Notes under the pieces: model-generated | Database searches by the model: none | What the model saw: only the letters and a program-made list of their open reading frames with translations | What the model was told of the DNA's origin: nothing | Shown: positions 9,067 to 17,849 of the stretch, piece by piece | How positions within the stretch are numbered: position 1 is the first letter of the stretch | Layout of the letters: the number at the start of each line of letters is the position of its first letter | Made by a program: the position numbers and the translations under genes | Source of the DNA: Chryseobacterium daecheongense | Lineage (GTDB): Bacteria > Bacteroidota > Bacteroidia > Flavobacteriales > Weeksellaceae | Length of the DNA: 64,000 nucleotides | Direction: 5' to 3' | Assembly: GCA_027920525.1 (NCBI GenBank) | Contig: CP115858.1 | Location: 2,046,001 to 2,110,000, forward strand

Positions 9067-10218
9067 ATGAAAAATATAAGCAAGATCATCACTGCTTTCT
9101 TACTTCTGATAATAACCCAATCTATGATGGCACAAGAACATAAAGCTAGAGTTCTGGTTCTGTTTTATTCGGATAATGGAGGAACTTATGAATTAGCAAA
9201 AGAAATATCAAAAGGAATTGAAACCAAAGGAAATGTACAGGCTGTAATTAAACAGGTAAAAGCGTCAACCCATCCCAAATTAAAAGATATCCCTATAGCC
9301 AGCGTCGAAGAACTCTCTTCCTACGACGGAATTGCATTTGGATCACCCGTTTATTTTGGAAATATCAGTACGGGAATGAGTGAGTTCTTATCAAAAACGG
9401 TTGGATTATGGACCACCCATGCATTAGAAGGAATGCCGGCGACCGTCTTCATGTCTGCAGGAAGTGGTGCAGGAAAGGAGCTGGCTATTCAGTCTTTTTG
9501 GAATAGCCTGGCCGTTCATGGAATGGTACTGGTATCGAATGGTATTCGTGGTGCAGAAAACATAGACAAAAATACCCCACAGGGAAACACCGTTCTTGGA
9601 GTAACCAGCCTTGCTTCAGTTAAAAATGTAGAACGCCCCAGCGAAAGTGAACGTTATATTGCCAGAATGCAAGGAGAAAACTTTGCTAAGATAGCAGCAG
9701 CATTGAAAGATATCTTTCCCCATAAGATGACATCGGAAAATGATATCCAAGAAAAAACAGCTAATATCAACACTGTCTTAAAACAAAAGCAGATCATTCT
9801 TCCACAGGTTCCTAAACCTGCAGGAAATTATCAGCCCTATGTACGTTCAGGAAATCTGGTTTTCATTAACCAGGTTGCATTAAAAGACGGGAAAATCCTT
9901 AATCCTGGAAAACTAGGACTTTCACTTACTGAAGAACAGGTAAAAGAAGCTACAAAAGTGACCATGCTTAATGTTCTTTCTGTATTAAATGAGGCCTTGG
10001 GTGGTGATTTAAACCGCGTAAAACGTTGTGTACAGCTTACGGGAATATTTAATACAAAAGACGACTATACTAAACACGCAGATCTTATGAATATAGCATC
10101 CGATCTTACTGTAGAAGTATTTGGAGAAAAAGGAAAGCATGCAAGAGCTACCTTTGGAGCATCATCGATTCCTGTTAACTCTTCTGTAGAGATTCAGGCC
10201 GTATTTGAAGTGGAGTAA
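9067..10218 (+). CDS. Secreted flavodoxin/WrbA-like domain fused to a RidA (YjgF) domain
   Basis: The protein has 383 residues. A signal peptide ends near MMAQ (residues 1-22). Residues about 28-205 are a WrbA-type flavodoxin, with the FMN phosphate loop LFYSDNGGTYELA, then AFGSPVYFGNIS and FMSAGSGAGKE. Residues about 250-383 are a RidA/YjgF domain: YVRSGNLVFINQVAL, a helix with KRCVQLTGIFN, and HARATFGASSIPVNSSVEI. This includes the Arg that binds the substrate carboxylate in RidA. RidA deaminates reactive enamine/imine intermediates, and WrbA-like proteins reduce quinones. The export signal is odd for both domains. The next gene follows after 30 nt, so they form an operon. Confidence 0.85.
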   Translation: MKNISKIITAFLLLIITQSMMAQEHKARVLVLFYSDNGGTYELAKEISKGIETKGNVQAVIKQVKASTHPKLKDIPIASVEELSSYDGIAFGSPVYFGNISTGMSEFLSKTVGLWTTHALEGMPATVFMSAGSGAGKELAIQSFWNSLAVHGMVLVSNGIRGAENIDKNTPQGNTVLGVTSLASVKNVERPSESERYIARMQGENFAKIAAALKDIFPHKMTSENDIQEKTANINTVLKQKQIILPQVPKPAGNYQPYVRSGNLVFINQVALKDGKILNPGKLGLSLTEEQVKEATKVTMLNVLSVLNEALGGDLNRVKRCVQLTGIFNTKDDYTKHADLMNIASDLTVEVFGEKGKHARATFGASSIPVNSSVEIQAVFEVE

Positions 10219-10248
10219 AAAATATTAATTAACTTAAACAAAAAAATC

Positions 10249-11049
10249 ATGATCAAAATATTCGTTGCAGGGGCTACCGGATGGGCCGGCTCTGAGCTGA
10301 GCAAAGCTATTTTTAAACAAAAGGGAATGCAGCTGGTCGGTGGATTGTCCCGTTCCGGCAGTGGAAAAAACCTCGCTGAGATCCTTGATTTAGGGAATGA
10401 AAAAATTCCGGTATTTGATACCATTGAGAAGGCTTTAGATGCCCTTGACTTCGATGTGTTATTTGACTACACAAAACCTGATGTTGCCAAAACCAATGTC
10501 CTGGCGGCCGTAAAAAGAGGTAAAAAAGTTATTGTGGGAACTTCAGGCCTTACAGGAGAAGATTATGCAGAAATAGAAAAAGCTGCCATTGAAAATGATA
10601 CTTCCGTACTGGCGGTAGGAAACTTTGCGATCACAGTTGTTCTTCTTCAAAAGTTTGCTGAAATTGCTGCAAAATATATTCCCAACTATGAAATTATAGA
10701 TTATGCACACGAGCTAAAAATCGATACCCCAAGCGGAACGGTAAGGGAACTCGCTCACCGATTAGCCCAGGTTCAAAAACCCGTTGTCCCTATTCCTACG
10801 GATCAGCTGGTTGGTGAAAAGGCAACTAGAGGAGCAGAAATGGAAGGGGTTCATGTTCATTCCGTAAGGCTTCCGGGACATGTTATTGCTGTAGAAACTA
10901 TTTTTGGGTTAAAAGATGAAAAATTAATCATCAGACACGATTCAGGAACCAGTGCAGAACCTTATGTAAAGGGTGGGTTACTTGCTATTGAAAAAATAGG
11001 CACATTCAAAGGTCTCAGAAGAGGACTGGATACAGTAATGGATTTTTAA
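10249..11049 (+). CDS. DapB-family dehydrogenase paralogue (4-hydroxy-tetrahydrodipicolinate reductase-like)
   Basis: This 266-residue protein has an N-terminal Rossmann motif VAGATGWAGSEL (residues 6-17), the GTSG loop and a DapB C-terminal domain with KIDTPSGT. In E. coli DapB the signature is EAHHRHKVDAPSGT. Here the aligned stretch is DYAHELKIDTPSGT, so the first, catalytic His is Ala153, while the second His (His154) and the Lys (Lys157) remain. DapB makes tetrahydrodipicolinate for lysine and peptidoglycan. The altered site and its position behind an AraC-controlled flavodoxin-RidA gene suggest a different substrate. A second, housekeeping dapB is expected elsewhere, which is inference. 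Confidence 0.75.
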   Translation: MIKIFVAGATGWAGSELSKAIFKQKGMQLVGGLSRSGSGKNLAEILDLGNEKIPVFDTIEKALDALDFDVLFDYTKPDVAKTNVLAAVKRGKKVIVGTSGLTGEDYAEIEKAAIENDTSVLAVGNFAITVVLLQKFAEIAAKYIPNYEIIDYAHELKIDTPSGTVRELAHRLAQVQKPVVPIPTDQLVGEKATRGAEMEGVHVHSVRLPGHVIAVETIFGLKDEKLIIRHDSGTSAEPYVKGGLLAIEKIGTFKGLRRGLDTVMDF

Positions 11050-11074
11050 ATAAAATTACAAAGGGTAAAAAAAG

Positions 11075-11099
11075 GAGACTAAATAAGTCTCTTTTTTTT
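11075..11099 (+). terminator. Intrinsic terminator of the flavodoxin-RidA/DapB-like operon
   Basis: Perfect arms gagact (11075-11080) and agtctc (11086-11091) flank a 5-nt loop and are followed by eight T. Confidence 0.85.
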
Positions 11100-11175
11100 G
11101 TGATATTTCCTGAAAACAATAACGGAAGTTACTCATAAAACAATATCTTTAATTTTTTAAAATCTCAATTTATTT

Positions 11176-12282
11176 ATGAAAAAAATTTCACAGGTCTTAC
11201 TTTTTTTATCATTCTGTACTATTTATTCCCAAACCAATTTTAAAATGGATATCAGTGCTCCGGTATTTGCTAAAGATTCCATAACCATTGCTCCTCCGAT
11301 GGGAATGGGAGAAACCCATAAACTGTACAATTTTACCATTCAACCGGAAAAAGGTGTAAGATTTATGAAGGGTTTTAATACCGCATTTATCAGGATCGAT
11401 GACTCAAAGGCAGTGACCGGACAAATAGAATATCCTCAGCCTGTTATCTTTGGATATTTTAATGCTGTAGAAAAGGGAGGATATGGTTCTGATATTTTTT
11501 TCATTGAAAAAGGGGATTACAAGATCAGTATCGTGGATAAAAATCTGAATTTTACGTCAGGTTCTGAAACGCCAACCAACGCCGAATACAAAAAACTGAA
11601 GAAGTTACTTGAGATAGCAGACAAAAAATTAAAACCTTATGAAGACAATAATCCTGGTGATATTGAAAGTAAACAAAAGCTGCTGAGAACCTATATTACT
11701 AAAAATCCAAACTCCTATGTGGCGTTCTGGGAAATCGTAAATGATTTCTCAAAATACGGTTTTAACCCAAGCTATGTGGAAAATATGCCCTTATTTTCTA
11801 AAAAGATAAAAGGGATATTCAGTTATAAAGAATTTGAGAAAATCCTGAAAATAGAAAATGCTACAAGTGTCGGTGCAAATTTCCCGAACCTGAAACTTAA
11901 TTCAACCGATCAGATAAATAAATCCAGTTTTTCTGACCACAAACTTACCTTGATAGATTATTGGGCTACAACCTGCAAACCTTGTATTAAAGATTTGCCC
12001 AAGCTGGTCACCTTATATGAAAAATATAAGGATAAAGGTGTGCAATTCATAAGTGTTGCTGACGATATTGTGAAAGACAGAATGGATCGTGCCAATACAA
12101 TACTGAACGAAAATAAAGTAAGCTGGAAAAATTATTTCGATGTGAATCAGGCATTCCTCAATAAGCTTCATGCTACCGGATATCCTCTACAAATTCTGGT
12201 AGATCAAAATGGAAAGATCATTGCCAGAAAGTTCGGCGAACTGGATCAGATTGCTGGGGAAATAGAAAAGCACATTCAATAA
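11176..12282 (+). CDS. Periplasmic TlpA-like thioredoxin-fold protein
   Basis: The protein has 368 residues. A signal peptide ends at IYSQ. About 200 residues of a Bacteroidota-specific N-terminal domain follow. The C-terminal 140 residues form a thioredoxin fold with LIDYWATTCKPCIKDLPKL (redox motif CKPC), VQFISVADD and a cis-Pro region at ATGYPLQILV. Such proteins reduce or rearrange disulfides in the periplasm. The substrate is unknown. It is flanked by terminators on both sides, so it is probably monocistronic. Confidence 0.87.
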   Translation: MKKISQVLLFLSFCTIYSQTNFKMDISAPVFAKDSITIAPPMGMGETHKLYNFTIQPEKGVRFMKGFNTAFIRIDDSKAVTGQIEYPQPVIFGYFNAVEKGGYGSDIFFIEKGDYKISIVDKNLNFTSGSETPTNAEYKKLKKLLEIADKKLKPYEDNNPGDIESKQKLLRTYITKNPNSYVAFWEIVNDFSKYGFNPSYVENMPLFSKKIKGIFSYKEFEKILKIENATSVGANFPNLKLNSTDQINKSSFSDHKLTLIDYWATTCKPCIKDLPKLVTLYEKYKDKGVQFISVADDIVKDRMDRANTILNENKVSWKNYFDVNQAFLNKLHATGYPLQILVDQNGKIIARKFGELDQIAGEIEKHIQ

Positions 12283-12284
12283 TA

Positions 12285-12316
12285 AAAAAATGACAGCCAA
12301 ACAGTTGTCATTTTTT
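12285..12316 (+). terminator. Intrinsic terminator of the TlpA-like gene
   Basis: Arms aaaaaatgaca (12285-12295) and tgtcatttttt (12306-12316) pair perfectly around a 10-nt loop and end in T6. Confidence 0.85.
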
Positions 12317-12475
12317 CGGCCATCAGTAAAATCAGAATTGAACTTTATCCGACTTTGAAAAGACAGAAGAAAGCATTGCATACAAAACCAAAAAATATAT
12401 TCAACTTATATCACCGCATATTTGTATCTTTAAATACATCTAAAGGTTTTATTGTTAATTTTTTGATACAAAATT

Positions 12476-13144
12476 ATGGCAGAAAAAATTTATTTCATAA
12501 AAACTAACCCTACTATTGCCAAGATCAATTTGTACAATAAGCTTTGCCGTGAGGAAAATTCAGCACTCAGATATCTGGATGATGACAAAAAAACCAGCCT
12601 GGAAATTATTAAGGCTAAAGTAAAAGACAGTGTCGAAAATCTTACACCTGATGAACTATGCAGTATTTTTCACTGGTTTCAGGGTGAATATCATGATACA
12701 AGTGCAGATCCATCAAATTCAAAGGAAGAAGTAATTAATCAGCTTTTTATTAATGGGATTGATCAGTTTTACGAAATTTCTCCTCCTGACGTTACTCCAT
12801 TCAACCAGATTATTTCCGATTATCAGAAATATTCTCAAAGCACTTTACCCTATAAGTTCAATACAGAAGAATTCAGTCCTTTTCTTATCTATGGAATATT
12901 TTTTACCGGACTACTCAGCCGGTTCCATAAAAAAGAAAACAGCCATATTCTTTTAATGGACTTTTTAAAGCCGGATCATAAGGATTTATATTCCTTCGCT
13001 GAAGACAAATTCAATGCTGTTCAAACCAATCCTGAAACAGGATCACTCTTTGACAGTGGTGTTCAACTTTCAACATACTTCGGTGAACTCTATGACCTTA
13101 CCCGATTTTACAAAGACCCTATTATCAAACTTCACGACTCTTAA
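12476..13144 (+). CDS. Hypothetical protein, 222 residues
   Basis: No family is recognised. The protein has no signal peptide or membrane segment. The N-terminal half is helical and charged (KTSLEIIKAKVKDSVENLTPDELCSIFHWFQGEYHDT), and aromatic-rich stretches follow (PFLIYGIFFTGLLSRFHKK). It is a cytoplasmic soluble protein by appearance. It stands alone between the TlpA-like terminator and an outer-membrane barrel gene. Confidence 0.7.
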   Translation: MAEKIYFIKTNPTIAKINLYNKLCREENSALRYLDDDKKTSLEIIKAKVKDSVENLTPDELCSIFHWFQGEYHDTSADPSNSKEEVINQLFINGIDQFYEISPPDVTPFNQIISDYQKYSQSTLPYKFNTEEFSPFLIYGIFFTGLLSRFHKKENSHILLMDFLKPDHKDLYSFAEDKFNAVQTNPETGSLFDSGVQLSTYFGELYDLTRFYKDPIIKLHDS

Positions 13145-13252
13145 AATATAGATTTATCTATAAGGATACCATATTTTTTTATAAAATTCACTATCAAATG
13201 AATAATGATGTAACATTATTTTCTTAAATTGCCCCTGTCAGTAAATAATGAT

Positions 13253-15631
13253 ATGGTTCGAAAGATATTTACCTTCATATTTTTCTTATTTTCTCTTTTC
13301 AGCTATGCTCAAAGCATTGAAGGAAGTATTATTGACGGACATCACAAGCCTGCGGTAGAAACTGAAGTGGTTATAACAAACGATACTGAAAAATTTTCTG
13401 CTATTACAGACCAGAACGGAATGTTTAAAATAGTTCTGAATAAAAATGGAATTTATTTATTAGAGGTTATTCATGATGGAATAAAAGTAGAAAGCGAAAA
13501 AATAACTGTTAGCGGAAATCTTACTAAAGACATCCATATAAAAGAAAATACACCTTTTGAGCAAAAGATAGAAGGAGTTTCTGTTTCCATAAAGAAAAAG
13601 CTATTTGAAAGAAAAGTCGACCGATTGGTTTTTAATGTTGAAAACTCTATTGCATCACAAGGAATAGATGTCGTGGAAGCATTAGCAAAAACTCCAATGG
13701 TACGGGCTACAGATGATGCTATTTCTATTGCAGGAAAAAGCAATGTTGCAGTGATGGTGAATGATCGGATTTTAAATTTATCCGGTCAGGAATTGATCAA
13801 TTATCTAAAAACATTACGCTCGGATGATGTCGCCAAAATTGAAGTTATCACTACACCTCCTGCCAAATACGAAGCGGAGGGGAAAAGCGGGCTGATAAAT
13901 ATTATTCTGAAAAAGAAGGCTGATATGGGATGGAATGGCTCTTTACAGACATCGGGAAGTTACTTTTATGGAAAACCTACCGTCAGTGCAAGAAGTGGAG
14001 CCGGTTTTAATTACCAGGGGAATAAATTATCTCTTACAGCCAATTTATCAGCAGGAGATAATTATTGGGACAGTTCATCTTACAATTATTTAACAGTGAC
14101 TACTAACTCAAATTACTGGAACACCGATTCCAAAGAACTGTATAATAACAAATACAAAGGAGCCAATCTGAAAGGAGAATATAAAATCAGCGATAAGCAC
14201 CTTGTAGGATTCAATTATAATTATTCTTTCGGCAACCCATTCGAAAAGGCTGAAAATTATACATCTATTTTTAATGAAACAGGGAAACTCAATGTATTCT
14301 CCGACAGTAAAAATAAAAATCACAGAAACCTTCACAATACCAATGCTTTTTACGATATAAAGCTTGACACAATTGGAAGTAAACTTAGCATATCAGGTAA
14401 TGTATTAATTAATAACGCACACGCCGATAACTTTTACAATACCGTCACCGATACCAAAGTTTCTACTCTTACCAATCCTGTCAGCAGGTACCGGATCTAT
14501 TCAGGCCAGGCTGATCTGGAAAAGAATTTTGTCAAAATAAAAACGGAATCAGGCTTGAAATACACCAAAATAAAAAACGCATCTGATTTTAATTTCTTCA
14601 ACATTGAGAATGGACAATATATTTTGAATAGAGAAAGGACCAATACATTTATCTATAATGAAGAGAACTTTGCTGCATACCTGTCTACCAGTTTTAAAAT
14701 CAATGATAAATGGAATGCAAAAGCGGGCCTTCGTTATGAGTACACTACACTGGAAGGCGTTTCATTAAATGATAATTCTTCTGCCAACATCAATTACGGA
14801 AAATTTTTCCCTACGGCTTATTTAAGTTATAAACCTAACGAAAACAATACATTTACATTAAATTATTCCAGAAGAATTTCGCGCCCCTATTTCGGAAACC
14901 TTAATCCCTTCAAATATTATACTTCAGAATATGAATACAATACCGGAAACCCATATCTTCTCCCCTCTTTTTCAGACAATTTTGAGTTGGGTTACGTGCT
15001 CAAAAATAATTTAAACATTACACTCTACTACAACTACAATAAGGATAATTGGGATAGAATACAGGTGGTAGAAGGAAATCTGAAATACAGTATTGTCAAA
15101 AATTTCTATAACCAAAATCAGGCGGGTATTAACATCAGCTACAATTATAATAAGCTTACGTGGCTGGAATCTAGTGCATTCTTAAATGGGTTTTATGCCA
15201 AATCCAAATCATATCTTCCTGAAGCGGTGGCAGCACCGGCAGGATATGGAGCCAGTATTAACCTGGATAATAACTTCTTTCTTAATAAGGAAAAAACATT
15301 GACTTTAATGCTAGGTATATGGGCAAACATTCCCAACAGAAGTGGAAATACTTATTTCAATGGAAATGGATCGGTTTATACGGGAATAAAATTAAACCTG
15401 ATGGAGAAAAAATTAATGATCAACTTATACCTGAATGATGCTTTAAATACCGACCGTAATAAGGGAACAGAATATTATCCCAATTATAATGTAGAGTATT
15501 ATTCCAAAGGAACCTCACGAAATATGTTATTTTCAGTAACCTATAAATTCGGTAATAATGATATAAAGGGAGCAACCAAACAAATGAAGTTCGAAGAATC
15601 AAACAGAGCTGGAGGAAGCAATGGTAATTAA
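13253..15631 (+). CDS. Outer-membrane beta-barrel protein with carboxypeptidase-regulatory-like N-terminus (TonB-receptor related)
   Basis: The protein has 792 residues. A signal peptide ends at SYAQ. Residues about 20-100 form a CarboxypepD-regulatory-like beta-sandwich (GSIIDGHHKPAVETEVVI). A plug domain follows (VVEALAKTPMVRATDD, VAVMVNDRILNLSGQEL, IEVITTPPAKYEAEG). The rest is a long beta-barrel rich in aromatic strand ends. The plug resembles that of TonB-dependent receptors of the outer-membrane beta-barrel family. No TonB box can be assigned safely. ATG at 13253 is chosen because it opens the signal peptide. The in-frame TTG at 13229 is unlikely. The cargo is unknown, and no SusD partner is adjacent. 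Confidence 0.87.
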   Translation: MVRKIFTFIFFLFSLFSYAQSIEGSIIDGHHKPAVETEVVITNDTEKFSAITDQNGMFKIVLNKNGIYLLEVIHDGIKVESEKITVSGNLTKDIHIKENTPFEQKIEGVSVSIKKKLFERKVDRLVFNVENSIASQGIDVVEALAKTPMVRATDDAISIAGKSNVAVMVNDRILNLSGQELINYLKTLRSDDVAKIEVITTPPAKYEAEGKSGLINIILKKKADMGWNGSLQTSGSYFYGKPTVSARSGAGFNYQGNKLSLTANLSAGDNYWDSSSYNYLTVTTNSNYWNTDSKELYNNKYKGANLKGEYKISDKHLVGFNYNYSFGNPFEKAENYTSIFNETGKLNVFSDSKNKNHRNLHNTNAFYDIKLDTIGSKLSISGNVLINNAHADNFYNTVTDTKVSTLTNPVSRYRIYSGQADLEKNFVKIKTESGLKYTKIKNASDFNFFNIENGQYILNRERTNTFIYNEENFAAYLSTSFKINDKWNAKAGLRYEYTTLEGVSLNDNSSANINYGKFFPTAYLSYKPNENNTFTLNYSRRISRPYFGNLNPFKYYTSEYEYNTGNPYLLPSFSDNFELGYVLKNNLNITLYYNYNKDNWDRIQVVEGNLKYSIVKNFYNQNQAGINISYNYNKLTWLESSAFLNGFYAKSKSYLPEAVAAPAGYGASINLDNNFFLNKEKTLTLMLGIWANIPNRSGNTYFNGNGSVYTGIKLNLMEKKLMINLYLNDALNTDRNKGTEYYPNYNVEYYSKGTSRNMLFSVTYKFGNNDIKGATKQMKFEESNRAGGSNGN

Positions 15632-15652
15632 AATAAGTAGGACAACAACAGT

Positions 15653-16012
15653 TTAGATTGGTACTTTTTTATACTGAAAAAGAAGGTATCCAATTCCTCC
15701 GATGGAATAAGCCAGTACATCAAAAAAATCTCCAACAAAGTGATCAGAAACCAATGGACAAAACCATTCAAATAAAAGAGAGAGATAAATAACCGATCTT
15801 ATGATAAACTTTAGATCGGGCTGCCACCGGAAACCCAATATTTTATTCATCCCATATTCTATCAGATAACCGTACATGGGAACTGTAATAAGATCTGTAA
15901 AATAATCATTGAACCAGGGAATAATAATTCCATTCTTTCGGAAAATGATAATGGCTGACCAGATGAATAAGCCACATAAGAATAAGACCGAGATCCTGTA
16001 TTTTCTAAGCAT
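15653..16012 (-). CDS. Small integral membrane protein, unknown
   Basis: This 119-residue protein has about four hydrophobic segments (residues 7-25, 35-55, 68-85, 92-112) and a short basic C-terminus. No catalytic motif is seen. Its ATG lies inside the last codons of the upstream 43-residue gene (8-nt overlap), so the pair is translationally coupled. The family resembles small Flavobacteriia membrane proteins of unknown role. Confidence 0.65.
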   Translation of the reverse strand: MLRKYRISVLFLCGLFIWSAIIIFRKNGIIIPWFNDYFTDLITVPMYGYLIEYGMNKILGFRWQPDLKFIIRSVIYLSLLFEWFCPLVSDHFVGDFFDVLAYSIGGIGYLLFQYKKVPI

Positions 16013-16136
16013 GTAATACCGCCATAATGATTCCTAAAATGACCTGCAGAACCTTGACCATCACTTCCTGCAAGTCTTTTTCATCTTTTCCTCTCTCTGC
16101 CGCTTTTTCGTAATCAAATTTTTGTTTCCCTTCCAT
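16005..16136 (-). CDS. 43-residue protein coupled to the membrane protein gene
   Basis: A short ORF encodes a charged N-terminus (EGKQKFDYEKAAERGKDEKD) and a hydrophobic C-terminal helix (VLQVILGIIMAVLHA). Its stop overlaps the next gene's start by 8 nt. A TATATTTG box (16157-16164, minus strand) lies 20 nt upstream. The tail-anchored layout and the coupling support a real gene. The function is unknown. Confidence 0.6.
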   Translation of the reverse strand: MEGKQKFDYEKAAERGKDEKDLQEVMVKVLQVILGIIMAVLHA

Positions 16137-16156
16137 CGCATTTTGATTTCTGAGTA

Positions 16157-16164
16157 CAAATATA
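16157..16164 (-). promoter_or_regulatory. -7 box of the small membrane-protein operon
   Basis: On the minus strand TATATTTG matches TAnnTTTG. It directly abuts the palindrome at 16165-16194, which therefore covers the matching -33 region. Confidence 0.6.
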
Positions 16165-16194
16165 TAAAAATTAGAACAAATGTTCTAATTTTTA
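16165..16194. promoter_or_regulatory. Perfect inverted repeat, likely TetR operator
   Basis: Arms taaaaattagaaca (16165-16178) and tgttctaattttta (16181-16194) are perfect reverse complements around a 2-nt spacer. The core GAACA-N2-TGTTC is typical of TetR-family operators. It lies between the divergent promoters of the 43-residue gene and tetR. Confidence 0.75.
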
Positions 16195-16215
16195 AAATAT
16201 TCAGAAAATCTCTCT

Positions 16216-16223
16216 TATATTTG
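16216..16223 (+). promoter_or_regulatory. -7 box of the tetR gene, leaderless layout
   Basis: TATATTTG matches TAnnTTTG and ends 4 nt before the ATG at 16228, so the transcript should start at or next to the start codon. Confidence 0.6.
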
Positions 16224-16227
16224 AGGC

Positions 16228-16860
16228 ATGAAAACCAGGGAAAAGATTATTTCAACAGCAATTCAGCTTTTCAACGAAAAAGGATACAATACAATCACGA
16301 CAAGACATATTGCAGCTGAACTCAATATAAGTCCGGGAAATCTGCATTATCACTTCAAACATTCTGAAGATATTATTAAAGTTGTTTTTTCCGAACTCCT
16401 ACTGGGAATGGATGAAATGATGAATACACTTCAGCAAACTGATCATAAGACCTTACAAAACTTATTTGACTTTACTTACCGTACTTACGAAATTTTCTAT
16501 TCCTATCGTTTTATCTTCCTCAATTTCGTTGATATTCTAAGAAAAATTCCCGAAATAAAAACTCAGTATGAACAAATTAATTTGCACAGGAAAACTGAGT
16601 TTGAATCTATATTTCTGGATTTTCAGAAGAACAGGATCTTCCGGGAAGATATCCCTGATTTTATTATAAACAACCTTAGCACCCAAATATTTATTATTGC
16701 TGATAATTGGGTTACCCATAATAGCCTAACACTCAATCTACCAAAAGAAGAAGCAATTAAGCATTACAGCCTTATCCAGATGAATTTGTTTTACCCTTTG
16801 TTAAATCCTGAACAGCAGAAATTATATCAAGTGAATTTTATTCAAAAACTTAAAAAATAA
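16228..16860 (+). CDS. TetR family transcriptional regulator
   Basis: The protein has 210 residues. The N-terminal helix-turn-helix is clear: AIQLFNEKGYNTITTRHIAAELNI, then SPGNLHYHFKHSEDI (residues about 9-48). The ligand-binding half is aromatic-rich (FYSYRFIFLNFVDILRKIP). The 30-bp palindrome 33 nt upstream is its probable operator, giving autoregulation and control of the divergent small membrane-protein operon. The ligand is unknown. Confidence 0.9.
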   Translation: MKTREKIISTAIQLFNEKGYNTITTRHIAAELNISPGNLHYHFKHSEDIIKVVFSELLLGMDEMMNTLQQTDHKTLQNLFDFTYRTYEIFYSYRFIFLNFVDILRKIPEIKTQYEQINLHRKTEFESIFLDFQKNRIFREDIPDFIINNLSTQIFIIADNWVTHNSLTLNLPKEEAIKHYSLIQMNLFYPLLNPEQQKLYQVNFIQKLKK

Positions 16861-16949
16861 ATCTCAATTTGTTTTTAATTTTACCATTCAGTTAAAACGA
16901 TGTAGTAATAAAAATCCTTTATTTTTACATCATAATAAATGGCTTTTAA

Positions 16950-17774
16950 ATGTCCGGATCATCAACACAATATAATGGTTACAGAATCTCAGTTCCGCCG
17001 GAATTCGAGAATATATTTTCACATTTCTATTTTGCTGAAAACAATTCCGAATTTCCGGTAACCAAGACATTGCTGCCCACGTATCAGACGATATTGCTAT
17101 TTTGCTTTGGGGAAAGTGCATCAATGGTAACCAAGGAAAAAACGATGATAACGGTAGATAAATGTATCGTTTTTGGTCCTATCAGGCACTCTTTCGACTA
17201 TACGTTGCCTTCCGGAACTTCAATTCTTGTAGCTAATTTCAAAGATGATGCTTTTTATCGTTTTTTTGGAAAAGCATGCATCTCATATCAGGCCGCGATA
17301 AATCCTGACGAGCTTCTTGAAGAAAACTGTTTTACCAATCTATGGCATCAGATTTCAAAAATTAATTCTACTCAGGAACAGGTAGATTATATTCTTGCGT
17401 TTTGTAAACCCTATTTGCAGGAGCGGGATCTCACAGGTCAGCTCTTGAGTGATTTTACAAATAAAAATTTAAACCCCATTAAAACAATTGCTGAAAAGAC
17501 CAATCAAAGTGAACGAAGTATTCAGCTAAAACAAAAAGAGCAATTTGGATATTCATCCAAAGAGATCACCCGGTATAACAGGTTTTCAAAAGCCATCCAG
17601 CTTATTGAGAAAGAAATTGCCAATCAAAACAAAGTCGAATGGTTTACCATTGTTGATGAGTGTAATTATTACGATCAAAGCCAGCTTATCCATGATTTCA
17701 AGCACTTCATACATCTTTCACCTTCACAGTTCCTGAAGTTTCAGCAGGACATCTGCAATCCAAAATCGGATTAG
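16950..17774 (+). CDS. AraC-like transcriptional regulator
   Basis: The protein has 274 residues. The N-terminal half is a cupin-like sensor region (FYFAENNSEFPVTKTLLP, then IVFGPIRHSFDYTLPSGTSILVANF). The C-terminal half is a divergent AraC double helix-turn-helix (NPIKTIAEKTNQSERSIQLKQK; YYDQSQLIHDFKHFIHLSPSQFL). It precedes the quinone reductase gene in the same direction and may control it. The effector is unknown. Confidence 0.8.
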   Translation: MSGSSTQYNGYRISVPPEFENIFSHFYFAENNSEFPVTKTLLPTYQTILLFCFGESASMVTKEKTMITVDKCIVFGPIRHSFDYTLPSGTSILVANFKDDAFYRFFGKACISYQAAINPDELLEENCFTNLWHQISKINSTQEQVDYILAFCKPYLQERDLTGQLLSDFTNKNLNPIKTIAEKTNQSERSIQLKQKEQFGYSSKEITRYNRFSKAIQLIEKEIANQNKVEWFTIVDECNYYDQSQLIHDFKHFIHLSPSQFLKFQQDICNPKSD

Positions 17775-17814
17775 GCACTTCGTTTTCTTACAATTTTTGT
17801 GTACTCAGCTATTC

Positions 17815-17822
17815 TACCTTTG
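17815..17822 (+). promoter_or_regulatory. -7 box of the quinone reductase gene
   Basis: TACCTTTG matches TAnnTTTG and lies 27 nt before the ATG at 17850. Confidence 0.5.
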
Positions 17823-17849
17823 TCCTGTAACAATAAAAAAGTAGAAAAA

